Assembly: GCF_000002985.6 (NCBI RefSeq)
Contig: NC_003284.9
Span: 3,038,001 to 3,102,000, forward strand
Length of the DNA stretch: 64,000 nucleotides
DNA from: Caenorhabditis elegans
Lineage: Eukaryota > Nematoda > Chromadorea > Rhabditida > Rhabditidae
Direction of reading: 5' to 3'
Below, piece by piece: positions 47,337 through 57,670 of the stretch; positions within the stretch are counted from its first letter, which is position 1; each line of letters starts with the position of its first letter. The translations under genes were made by a program, and so were the position numbers. A model generated the notes under the pieces. The model was not told where the DNA came from, did no database searches, and saw only the letters and a program-made list of their open reading frames with translations.

Positions 47337-47981
47337 TCCTGCGAAGAGTTTTACAAATTGCCGCAGATTTTGTATTTTGTTTAAATAAATAATGTATACA
47401 TATTATTACTGCATTTTTACAAATTTTGATTTTCAGACCAATGTGAAAAAACTAGTTGAACATATATTCCGTTGATACACAATTTTGCAAATAGAACAGA
47501 AAAAGTTTTATTTCAGAAATTTCGAGTTCCAATTATGAATTTATAATTTTTTTTTGAGGGCATATTTTGAACTACTGCCTAACTGCTGTGGTAATTTTAG
47601 CAATTATCAAAGTTGCTGACTGCCGAAAACGCCAATTGTCCAAATGTTTGTAATTCTATAAACTCGTGGAGTTTAGAGCTTCGGATATTTGAATATTTGG
47701 GGCAATTCAAGTTTGAATTCTTTCTCAAACTAATAAATGGAATAAAGTTTACTGCGCATGATACAGTATTAAATATCGATATTTTAGGTAAAAGCCGACA
47801 AAACTACAATTCCAAATAAATATTAGAATAACTGTACTGAATATTTATTCAATTGTCAAACATAAAACTTACTCCCAATCCAATTATTTCAATTTTATTA
47901 CTGGCAGAAATTATTTCAGAGATTCCCATAAATCACAGTAGGTTAAAATATAATTTTAAATACATTAAAACATTAAACAAT
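47337..47981. other. convergent 3' spacer
   Basis: Contains the 3'UTR of TWK-2 and that of the orphan gene on the other strand (AATAAA on the minus strand near 47845). Nothing else seen. Confidence 0.6.
47384..47389 (+). terminator. poly(A) signal of TWK-2
   Basis: AATAAA 48 nt after the TAG stop. It supports the last exon and its stop as the true 3' end. Confidence 0.75.
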
Positions 47982-49331
47982 TTAGATCGAATCAAGTTGA
48001 ACTTTTGATACTGCAGCTTTGTTAACAGTGTAAAGAGTTGAACCGTCAAAAATATGCTCTCCCTCTTCGACAGTTTGAGGAAGTTGGACCCACTCCAAAG
48101 TAGACTTATCGTCAAAAATGTTTCCTTTGAGAGCCCAAACGGCTCCGTAGAAAGCGCTTCCCGTCATTCCTTTTTGAACACGGCCACCAGCGACAATGAA
48201 AGAATTGGTCTTCTTGTCAACAAATGAGCAGTTTGGACCAACGAAACCGTATTGGGGAAGAGAACTGTACTCTCCTTCAATATCAACATGACGAGCTGTT
48301 TTTGATTTCAAGTCAAAAACGAAGAAACGAGTTTTCTCCCAATTGAATCCACATCCATGAACAGCGTAGCTAATGAGCACTTTGTCATTGACAGTCTCAG
48401 CAATTACTGGAGATCCTCTCTGAAAACAATTTTTAATATTATAAAATTCTTGAACAATCTTCGTTACCAAATGGTTGTCATCAGAGTGAATTTGCGAGAT
48501 GTTTTCGACAGTAGAAGAAGCTCCATTGACAGTGAGAGAATAGATTTGAATGTGACAATTGTCGTCTTTGAGAAGAAGAATAGTTTCACCATTTGAAGAA
48601 GTTCCAGCAGCAGCGATAACTTCAAATCTTTGAGTCTCAGTGAGGGTTTTGGTTTCTGGGGCCTGAAAAAACATTGTGGTGTATATCTAATAAAGGATGA
48701 TGGTTCGAAAAAAAGTCAATTTCCAAAGCTTGTTCATATGCTGACAGTCTATGGGTCTATACGTACACTTTAGGTTTATATGTACCATATCGAATTTTAA
48801 ACTAAAAAAAAAACTTACAGAAGTAATACTTTAAATTAATTTTGAAACAAAATTCTAATCACAGAATCACTCACATTTAACAAAACCTCATTGAAAGAAT
48901 TACTATCCCATCTGAACAACTTTTGGAATCCAATTGCTCCAAAATTGACAAAAGCGAGAAGATAAAGCTGATTGTCACGAACAAACAACACTTCTTCCGA
49001 GTTTTCTTCGCTTACGAGCTCCGGGAACTGAAATTGTTTAGGTCTGAAATGACCAGGAAAACAAGGCAAACTCACATCATGTCTCTCCCATTTGTTGGAT
49101 TCCTTATCAAAAGTCAGAACGTAAGTTCCTGCAAAAGCCACGCGATGTCCCCAGTTGTGATTTGGTTGAGCGACGTCTAAACAAGAAAATTGTTCTAAAT
49201 TTGAAAAAAAATGTATATAAATGCTCACATTTGCGCCCCACCAAAGTCAACTTTCCGTCTTGAACGAACGAATAGTGATATTCGCATAGCTCTCCGTTGT
49301 TTCCAAAACCTTCAGCAATTTTCTCAGACAT
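47982..49331 (-). CDS. unrecognised 329-aa cytosolic protein, possibly beta-propeller
   Basis: Five exons: 49229-49331, 49076-49176, 48875-49027, 48468-48662, 47982-48419. It starts MSEKIAEGFGNN six bases after a TTTTCAG acceptor and ends KVQLDSI. No signal peptide or membrane segment. The sequence is a series of beta-rich stretches with recurring hydrophobic-aromatic pairs (KWERHD, LYLLAFVNFG, RFFVFDLK, YGAVWALKG, LEWVQLP), spaced roughly every 45-60 residues, suggestive of a kelch-like propeller, but I see no diagnostic GG doublets throughout. I do not recognise the family and assign no function. Codon use (GGA, CTC/CTT, AAG) is that of a well-expressed worm gene. A TATA-like TTATAAACG lies about 75 bp upstream. 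Confidence 0.85.
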
Positions 49332-49337
49332 GATCAA

Positions 49338-49344
49338 CTGAAAA
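49338..49344 (-). promoter_or_regulatory. probable SL trans-splice acceptor of the orphan gene
   Basis: TTTTCAG on the minus strand, then TTGATC and the start codon. The six-base leader is typical of SL1-spliced messages. Confidence 0.55.
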
Positions 49345-52300
49345 CATACATTTTAAATCAAAAAGAATTAGTACAAACATCTGAATATAACAAAAACGGA
49401 AGAAAGTTTATAAACGCGGCAGGTGAAGTCGGAAACCAGGAAGTAAAAAGAGAAAAAGGAAGATGTTCTGGGCAAACGGCCAAAGGTTGAACTCAATTCG
49501 TTCTTCTATAGAATTGACGGTTCAAAAAGACATTTAGACATAGAAGTCCTTAGAAGATTTCTAGAAAACTGGTTGCAAAACATATTCGCAAAACATTACG
49601 AAACGACTCTTTGCCGAATAAAATGAAAAATTTATAGAACATAATTGGACATATAATATTTTATGTGAGGTTTCAATAATATATTCTCAACAACTCAAAA
49701 GAAAACACATCCAAAAATCGATAAATGCGCAAGGTGAGAGGCAAAAATGGCTTAGAGAGCGGTGTATTTCTATTGGGGAAGTCCAGTTTTATACGTGTTG
49801 TTTGCCAGGTGGCCAGTGACTCATTGTGGGAAAATTGGGAGAATAAACAATATTGCGAAATCAAATATTCTTCATGAAATTTCCATGGAAAGAATGAACA
49901 CTGTCGGAAAATATTGTTATGTAATTCTCACAGTGAACAACAACACGATTGTCCAAAAAAAAACTTTATTCATAATACTGCAAAGAAGGGTGAAAGTGAA
50001 TCAAAATGGAACTTGACGTATTTGGTCAATAGCAGTAGTATTTGCTGCGAACATTTACGGGGAATTTGGTATTTGCTTTTGTCTGTGTACTGTAAATACA
50101 AAGAAGTTTTGATCAAAAGTAGAAGTACCTACTTTAAAAGTGGTAAATCTGAAAATTAAACAGTTTGATGTCTTGTAGGCTACCAAAAAACATCAGTTAT
50201 ACAGCATAAATTATGTTATTGTACTGAAAATAAAACATTCGAGCACATTGTTAAATCATAGCTAATCTTTATTTCGGCAGTGACCAAAATGGATATCCTC
50301 TGATATTTTCAAAGCTGCGGACTTCTGAATTTTCGAAAAAAAAAATTCATTTTCAAGAATATACAGATTGCAGGTTTTATAGATTTTGAGACACAAATTT
50401 ATGTCAAACAGTGTTTTTTTAAAGCTCAATCAATTTAGACTAAATACGCAATTACCATAATTGGAAACCAGGCAGTAAGGATCTGGAACGAGAATCCCAA
50501 TTTCTAATTCCTCTGAAATTAAATTCAATGTTTTGTTCTAAAGACAAAACTTTGGCTTATGTTGGTTTTTCGCTATAGTGTCAAAATATTTGAATATCAT
50601 AGTAAAAGTTTTCAAAATTTTTTTAAAGTTTTCATTTACTGTCGAAAAGTGACAATCGCACGTGGTGTCAGAATGTCCCATTTCGTTGTGATCTACCAAA
50701 ACTGCGGGAATTTAGACGCAGACTTCTCAACTGGTCTCGCATGGTTAAGAATGAGCTGACGTCACATTTTTCGGGGAAAAAATTCCCGCATTTTTTGTAG
50801 ATCAAACTGTTATGGGACAACCTGACACCACGTGCAATCGCTCAGTTTTTGCACTCATAACTTTGGAAGTCGACCAAAAAAAAAGTTCTACGATTTTTAT
50901 ACTTTAAATTTGATTTAATTATTTGTTGTAAAACATTTTAGGGGTTAGAACATGCAATATTGCTCTGTGTTTCCTCAAAAGCTCTTTTTTGTTATTTGGC
51001 AGATTGCTAAAACATTAAAAAAATCTAAAATTTTCTGGTTGGTTTTATTATAATCTCCGATTTTTTTCAAAACATAAACATAGTTCAAATAATGGAACAA
51101 ATCTATATTGTGAACAAAAGTGAGGAAAAATTTTATAAGTTAATGTTGTAACAATAAAGATTACAAAACTATTTCCAAAGTTTGTCTTCTCTCAGATATT
51201 TTTTGTTTCCATACACTATTTTAGTGCAAAGAGCAAAAAAATTTTCAACAAAGTTTCTGAGAGAAATTCTAGAAAATGTTACTTTGGAGTGATTTGGGAA
51301 TTTTTAAAGTTTTGAAAATGTACCATATTTTGCATGTAGAATGCCACATTTTTTATCAAAAATGAGCCTAATGTTTTGAGAATTTTTAAAAAATCCTTTC
51401 GATGCATTTAAACATTTTCTATCAGGTTTCTACTTATATCGTGTTATCGTTTACTTTTTCCTTTTCAATTTGAAAAACCAAAGACATCACTTTTGTTATT
51501 CTCTCTACTTTTTCTTTTGAAGAACCTTGATTCGCAGGACATGTTTCAATGAAGTCGGAGAAGGTAAGAGAAAAGTGACAAGTGGTCTACAACGTTTGTT
51601 TTCAATTTGCGACACTGCACGCACAAAAACGCTCCGTTGAGAACCGATTTGATCTTGCTCTACGGCGTACAGTTTTGTGTTGTTATTATGTTGTTTTGAT
51701 GTTGTTTCGATGGTCCGTCAATATCGACTGTCCTTCACAGTTAGTCTTCGAGCGGTGGTCTCTTGTGTCGCCTTTTTTTCTCATTTGTCCTCCCCCCCTT
51801 TACCACTGCGCAAATAGATTTGGGATCTAATGTATGTAAGTGCGCTCTACCGCAATCAATGGGTTTCTCCAAACAAATGCCCTTGCCATTTGAGAAACGA
51901 AACAGAATCTCTTGAAAACATTTCTGATAACCGATTCGTTTTAGTTTTCTACAATCAACTTCAAAGAATAATCATTATCTATCGATTCACTGATATAATT
52001 CTCGTGTTGTGACCTTATCAATCGACAAACAAGTCGATTACTCTGAATGTTCACATCAAAAACTCCTCACCCGTATTGCCGGCGTTAAAGTGAAAATCTT
52101 GAAACGATGGTAAACTATTATTTTTTGTTTTGTTGCCTACGTGCTGGCCCCCGACGTGTCCATCTCTATCTCTCTTCCCCGTGACCGTGGTGTGCACTGC
52201 TGCCGGGCGCGTTTCTCCCCGTCCTGTTCTCCTCACATCCCTTTCTGCGCGCTGCAATCTTCTAAATGTCACGCACACAGCAAAGTTGCACTACACTTGT

Positions 52301-52436
52301 TGGGACCTTCTTCTCTCCGAGCATTGACCGCTCAGTTTTTGTCCTCCCTTTTTCTCTTCTTACTCAAATTCTTTTTATTTTTCTTATCTACATTTGAAAA
52401 ACGTTTCTTACTTTTCACTTTTTGAGAGCTTTGGGT
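49345..52436. other. 3.1-kb intergenic region upstream of the orphan gene and pccb-1
   Basis: A divergent promoter region. It contains a family A fragment and family B foldback around 50565-50990. A CT-rich stretch (52140-52430) just before the pccb-1 start is its likely core promoter. Short ORFs near 51580-51830 have no support. Confidence 0.55.
50655..50835. repeat. foldback element, family B, copy 2
   Basis: Left arm GCACGTGGTGTCAGAATGTC with GTGATCTACCAAAACTGCGG; right arm CCCGCATTTTTTGTAGATCA ending CCTGACACCACGTGC. The arms are about 55 bp and well matched. It is inserted within family A sequence. Confidence 0.8.
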
Positions 52437-54211
52437 ATGTTGTCCCGATTTGCCCGTCAACTGGCGCTGCCAGTTTTCAACGGAGTTCTTCATGTGAGTT
52501 TATATTAGGAAATAAGTATAGGAAATAAGTTATAATGAACTATATTTTTCAGCCAACTCGAGCCACCAGTTCGATCGCTCATACCATCAAGGTTGCCCAT
52601 AAGATCGATGAGACCAGAGAGAAAGCTCTTCTCGGAGGTGGAAAGAAGCGCGTCGACGCTCAACATGCTCGCGTAAGACATTTTTCCAAAAAAAAAAACC
52701 TACTTATATGAAAAAATTTTGCAGGGAAAGCTAACAGCTCGCGAACGCATTGATCTTCTTTTGGATAGAAACACCTTCAGGGAGTATGACATGTTTGCCG
52801 AGCACACCTGCAACGACTTCGGTATGCAGAAAGAGAAATATCCTGGAGATTCGGTTGTCACTGGACGTGGAGAAATCAACGGACGTACCGTCTTTGTTTT
52901 CTCCCAAGACTTCACTGTTTTCGGAGGATCTCTGTCATCCATTCACGCCAAAAAGATCGTCAAGATCATGAGAGAGGCCATGCTTGTCGGAGCCCCAGTC
53001 ATCGGACTCAATGACTCCGGAGGTGCCCGTATCCAGGAAGGAGTTGAGTCGCTTGCTGGGTATGCCGATATCTTCCAAGAGAACGTGATGGCTTCTGGTG
53101 TCGTTCCTCAAATCTCTATGATTATGGGACCATGTGCTGGAGGAGCCGTCTACTCGCCAGCTCTAACCGACTTCACTTTCATGGTTCGTGATACCTCCTA
53201 TTTGTTCATCACTGGCCCAGATGTTGTCAAAGCTGTTACCAACGAGGAGGTCACCCAGGAGGAACTTGGAGGAGCTAAGACTCACACTGTCACCTCTGGA
53301 GTCGCTCACGGTGCTTTCGACAACGATGTTGATGCGCTCATGAGCCTCAGAGAGCTTTTCAACTATCTTCCACTCTCCAACACTGATGCTGCTCCAATCC
53401 GTGCTGCTGAGGATCCATGGGACAGAGCTGTTCCATCTTTGGATACTGTTGTTCCATTGGAAAGCACTGCTGCCTACAACATGAAGGACGTTGTTCACGC
53501 TCTTGTCGACGAGGGAGATTTCTTCGAGATTATGCCAGACTACGCCAAGAACTTGGTCATTGGATTCGCCAGAATGAACGGACGCACTGTCGGAATTGTT
53601 GGAAACAATCCAAAGTTTGCTGCTGGATGCCTTGATATCAACTCTTCCGTGAAAGGAGCTCGTTTCGTCCGATTCTGCGATGCTTTCAACATCCCAATCA
53701 TCACTTTGGTTGACGTTCCCGGTTTCTTGCCAGGTAAATTTTCCCGATTGAAAGTATTTCAAATATTAAATCAAATATCTTTTCAGGAACTGCCCAAGAG
53801 TACGGAGGTATCATCCGTCACGGAGCCAAACTTCTCTACGCTTTTGCCGAGGCCACCGTTCCAAAGATTACCATCATTACTCGCAAAGCCTTCGGAGGAG
53901 CTTACGATGTCATGTCATCAAAGCATCTTCGTGGAGACATCAACTACGCCTGGCCAACTGCTGAGGTTGCTGTGATGGGAGCCAAGGGTGCAGTCTCCAT
54001 TCTTTTCCGTAATGATAAGGAGCACGCCGTTCAACACGAGGAGGAATACACTGAGCTGTTCAGCAACCCGTTCCCAGCCGCTGTCAGAGGATTCGTCGAC
54101 GACATTATCATTCCATCAGAGACCAGAAAGAAGGTGTGCGAGGATTTGAACATGCTTGAAAGCAAGAAGTTGAAGAACCCATGGAAGAAGCACGGAAACA
54201 TTCCACTCTAA
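52437..54211 (+). CDS. pccb-1: PCCB-1, propionyl-CoA carboxylase beta subunit, mitochondrial
   Basis: Exons 52437-52493, 52553-52672, 52725-53733 and 53787-54211 give 536 aa, close to the 539 aa of human PCCB. The N-terminus ([19 protein letters not shown]) is an Arg-containing amphipathic mitochondrial presequence. The body is a tandem carboxyltransferase domain with [29 protein letters not shown], the acyl-CoA/biotin oxyanion motifs [16 protein letters not shown] and [13 protein letters not shown], and [20 protein letters not shown]. With the alpha subunit it carboxylates propionyl-CoA to methylmalonyl-CoA in the matrix, feeding the B12-dependent branch of Val/Ile/Met/odd-chain catabolism. 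Strong codon bias (GGA, GTC, TCC, AAG) indicates high expression. The 3' end is 302 bp from the convergent wrt-2 stop. Confidence 0.97.
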
Positions 54212-54513
54212 ATTTCCAGCACTACCCACTCCGCCTTAATCCATACTATTATGTTGCCATTTCACCGGCCTGCTCGGTATTTGACGTGTTTACTTGTGAA
54301 TTTTCATCCCACATACAAAATGCGCCATTTGCGTATTCCAATTGTTCGAGTATTATTTCCTTTTTCCGTTTTTTTGTTTTGTAAAGTCATAATTGAAAAT
54401 TGTATTTATTACTGTTCTCAGATAAATAGTAGATTTTTGTGTTATTAGTACGAGCTTTCGAAATGGGACAAATGAAATCATATGTGATAATTGAGGCTAG
54501 CTAGTTGGCGCTT

Positions 54514-56296
54514 TTAGAGGACTCCGAAAAATTTGGCAACACTGGTTAGAATGGCACGCTGGACTGGTGGGATGACCTGCTCAACATCTTCTACGCTTGG
54601 AATTTGAAGCTTTGGAAGATCCTCAAGTTTTGGGAGGGTCATTGGTGGAAGTGTAGATGTCATTTGAACCGGCATTTGTGGAAGAGCACCAATTGGCATT
54701 TGTGGAACTCCTGCTGCTGCTGCTACTCCTGGCTGAGCGACAACTTGTGGAGCTTGGAACATCATTGGTTGTGGGAACTGTGGGAGTGGGGCAAATCCAA
54801 GTTGTTGCTGTGGCTGAGCTGGTTGCTGCTGTTGCTGTGGTTGTGCTTGTTGTTGCTGCTGCTGCTGCTGCATCTGTTGTTGTTGCTGCTGCTGGTTAGC
54901 ATAAACTGGAAAATGGGATATATCTCATTGTGATTCTGAAATTAGGCGATGCTAACCTTGTTGCTGGAATGCTTGGTGCTGTTGTTGAAGCATTGCGGCA
55001 AATGGGTCTTGGTAGTATTGTGGCTGAGGTTGCTGTTGAGCATATTGTGGATATCCAGAATCTAAAACATGCAATCTATATTAACCATAATTGATTGTTC
55101 TATACTCACATTGTCCATTTTGTGCGACTCCGTACGCTTGTTGAGAAAATTGTCCGTAGTTTGTGGCTGGATTCACAACTCCCGGGTAAGCGACTTGAGC
55201 TGGCTGTTGGACTTGTTGTTGTTGTGGAGCATATGGTTGAATGTTAAGTGGAGCTCCCTGTTGTGGAACTGTGACTGATGGTTGGTGAGTGACAACAGAA
55301 GAAGCTGTTGGGGTGGTTGCTGGTTGTTCAACAACGGCGGCGGCCTCGACGATTGTGTTCTGAAATTACTCCAAATAAATAGTGTATCATCCAAATTAAT
55401 CGGAAATATTTGAGCATTTGCCTGAAAAGTTCTCACTTCTCGTTTCTTGTTCTCCACAGCTTGCTCTTCGTCGAAGCATGGCATTCGCTTGATAGAAGCA
55501 ACGTAAACAACGCTTAAATTGAATTAAATTGGTCTTAGTTTCGAGAGGGAATAAAACTCACGTTCCATTTTCGGAAACACTCTTGCTCAAATTCGAGATG
55601 TAATCAAAAGCAACAAGTCTAGAACCATCCAAAACCTCTCCTCCAACTACCAATTGTCCTTGCTTAACAATAGCGTTTCCGCGATCCTCTGCGCTGATAA
55701 GAACTTGATAACTGCAGCATTTCATCTAAACGATGTTTGGAAGATTAATTAAATTGTCATTTCACTTTTCATTTTCAACATACCTCCAGTTGGTCAGCGA
55801 ATGGATCCGATTGTGGTGAAAGCCCTCCAACCCACTCTCCCTCCTCGCATGTTTTTGATTTGTATTCATCAGTGCAAATCTGAAACAAAGTACACCGTTT
55901 TTTTTTGCAAATACATATAAATGACAAACCGCAAGTTGTGGAACAAAGTTTGGATTTTTGCTTGGGCTCTTGATGAATTGATCGGATCTTCTGAGGTATC
56001 CATCATCCTTTCCAGCAACTCTATAGAATTGAGCAGTTTCTCCAGCTCTTGTTCCATTTGCAGTCCATCCGAAGCATTTTGGTCTTGCACACCCAAGAAC
56101 AGGGTAGCCAGATCTTAGTACCTAAAGTGAACATTTAGTATATGTACAGTTACAAATCATGGGCTTTATTAGTTTTCTGTTCTTTAAAAATCAAGGAGTT
56201 GCTCACTTGGAAAGTGTATGGAATAGCTGATTGTCCACAGTAGGAGGCAAGGGCCACTGGCACTAAAGCCAAAAGGAATATGATCGGCGTATGCAT
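54514..56296 (-). CDS. wrt-2: WRT-2, Wart-domain hedgehog-related secreted protein without Hint domain
   Basis: Eight exons, 454 aa: 56207-56296, 55930-56121, 55784-55879, 55562-55725, 55437-55512, 55110-55359, 54957-55061, 54514-54905. Signal peptide at residues 1-19 (MHTPIIFLLALVPVALAS). The Wart domain is about 20-215: CGQSAIPYTFQ, VLGCARPKCFGW, CTDEYKSKTCEEGEWVGGL, CCSYQVLISAEDRG, GGEVLDGSRL, with about nine cysteines likely disulphide-bonded. The rest is low-complexity Q/P/A-rich (residues about 240-400, with poly-Q runs) and ends in a short LPKLEDLPKL helix-like tail. There is no Hint/Hog autoprocessing domain, so it cannot self-cleave as Hedgehog does. Warthog proteins are worm-specific ligands or cuticle/molting factors secreted by epidermis. 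An upstream in-frame ATG (56395) would bury the signal peptide, so I chose the later one. Confidence 0.85.
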
Positions 56297-56551
56297 CCGA
56301 GAAACAATTGGCAGGTTGATTGTCAATGAGAAGCGATTTGAACTACAATGAAAAGCTGGGCGTGGAAGGGACAATGGCCGTCTCGACAACGACAAGAAAA
56401 TAAGGTCATCAAAATGTCTTTTTGCTGCTTTTCCTCTATATCTCCCGTATTGTTACGCGCGCGCGGATCGGTTGTCCCTCCTTCTCCTCTCCAGATTCCT
56501 CGAGATAAGGCAAGTGAAAGTCAGATCTACAACACCGGGAGTGAAGCCGTA

Positions 56552-56569
56552 GGGGGGGGGGGGGGGGGG
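56552..56569 (+). repeat. oligo-G tract (18)
   Basis: Eighteen consecutive G, about 260 bp upstream of the wrt-2 start (C-tract on the wrt-2 strand). It is of the length class prone to deletion in dog-1 mutants and likely polymorphic between isolates. Confidence 0.95.
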
Positions 56570-57115
56570 CCCAAAAGGCATATTCTCGTATCGGTTTCTA
56601 TCAGTGCAACACTTTCACTTGCCGTATGTTTGTCACCAATAATCCGGATCGCGAATCAGTTTTTTCGGTGGCTACCCAATTTTCATCAAGCTATTGTTTT
56701 ATTCAAGAAAAATGGAATCGGTGTGGATCTAGCCATGCGGTTAACGGAAGACGATTTATGACCGGCTATTCCACGCGTATGTGGAGCTAGATTTGTAGCT
56801 TGTTTGAAATTCCTACACTATTCGAACAAGTTATGTTCATTTTACTTTACAGAGTCTGATAAGAATTGAAAACCAAGAATAAATAAACATCCCCCCTCCC
56901 CTAATTTTACTTTTTCTACGTTACCATGTTTAGTGGTTAGATCGGTTTATAATTCTCTTATAAACCTTCACAGTTACCTCTTAAAATGTTAAATTTTGTT
57001 CTGAAGTTTTCCAAAATAGATTGCGGCCTATCAATTTTACCTTTAAATCGAGTGATGAAAAAAAATGCGCTGTTAAAACAATTCTTACATGAAATAGTTT
57101 TAAATAAGATATAAG

Positions 57116-57149
57116 TACAGGGTGGTCCATAATTATGGACCACCCTGTA
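57116..57149. mobile_element. 34-bp perfect palindrome resembling fused mariner-type ends
   Basis: TACAGGGTGGTCCATAA followed directly by its exact reverse complement. TA plus CAGGGTGGTCCA resembles Tc1/mariner-type terminal inverted repeats with a TA target, here joined head to head with nothing between. Each arm also contains a GGGTGGTC word. Confidence 0.7.
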
Positions 57150-57670
57150 TAAATGAGTCAAAAAATGTATATAAGAGTAAAATGTAAAACATAAAGTGAG
57201 ATATAAACGGAATAACATTATAGAAGTTGTTTTTATTAGATTTAAATCGTGTTACACCCCTTTTTTATTAAAAGTTGCCAAAGTGTGTTCTTCAGAAAAC
57301 ACACCATTTGCATGTCAGATTCTTAAGTTGACCAGTTCAATGCAAACATTCAGTCAAAATTTCTACAAATGTGTAACCAAGAAGTCAGTTCCGTGAAATT
57401 TTTGTGAGCATTTGAAAATACGTGAAATAAAAGTCACCAAGCAAGACATTTATTTTTCAAAAAAGCAAGCATTACTACTATTTTCGAATGGGGAACACCC
57501 GTAAATTTATATTACAGACATCAGTAATGTAACGAAGTTCACCTATTACAGAATAGATAAATAAATATATTACAAAGCATGGTTCAGTAAGTATTAGAGT
57601 TCTGATAAATTAAAACTAAATTTTAAATGAATTAAAACAACAAAATTCAATAAAATTATTCGTCGTAATA

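Larger units (their letters stand above)
56297..57670. other. wrt-2 upstream / sec-3 downstream region
   Basis: Includes the wrt-2 promoter (GC-rich 56340-56770), an 18-base G tract, and a 34-bp perfect palindrome at 57116-57149. The sec-3 3'UTR is at the right. The ORF across 56348-56761 runs through the G tract and is not credible. Confidence 0.55.

Noticed and set aside
53163-53762. 199-codon ORF antisense to pccb-1
   Set aside because: A shadow of the strongly codon-biased PCCB exon. Its Ser/Val/Asn composition follows from the sense codons.
56297-56395. N-terminal extension of WRT-2 from an upstream in-frame ATG
   Set aside because: It would place 33 Arg/Ser-rich residues before an otherwise perfect signal peptide; the downstream ATG fits a secreted Wart protein better.
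56348-56761. 137-codon ORF upstream of wrt-2
   Set aside because: It runs through the unstable 18-base G tract and overlaps the wrt-2 promoter; there is no family resemblance.
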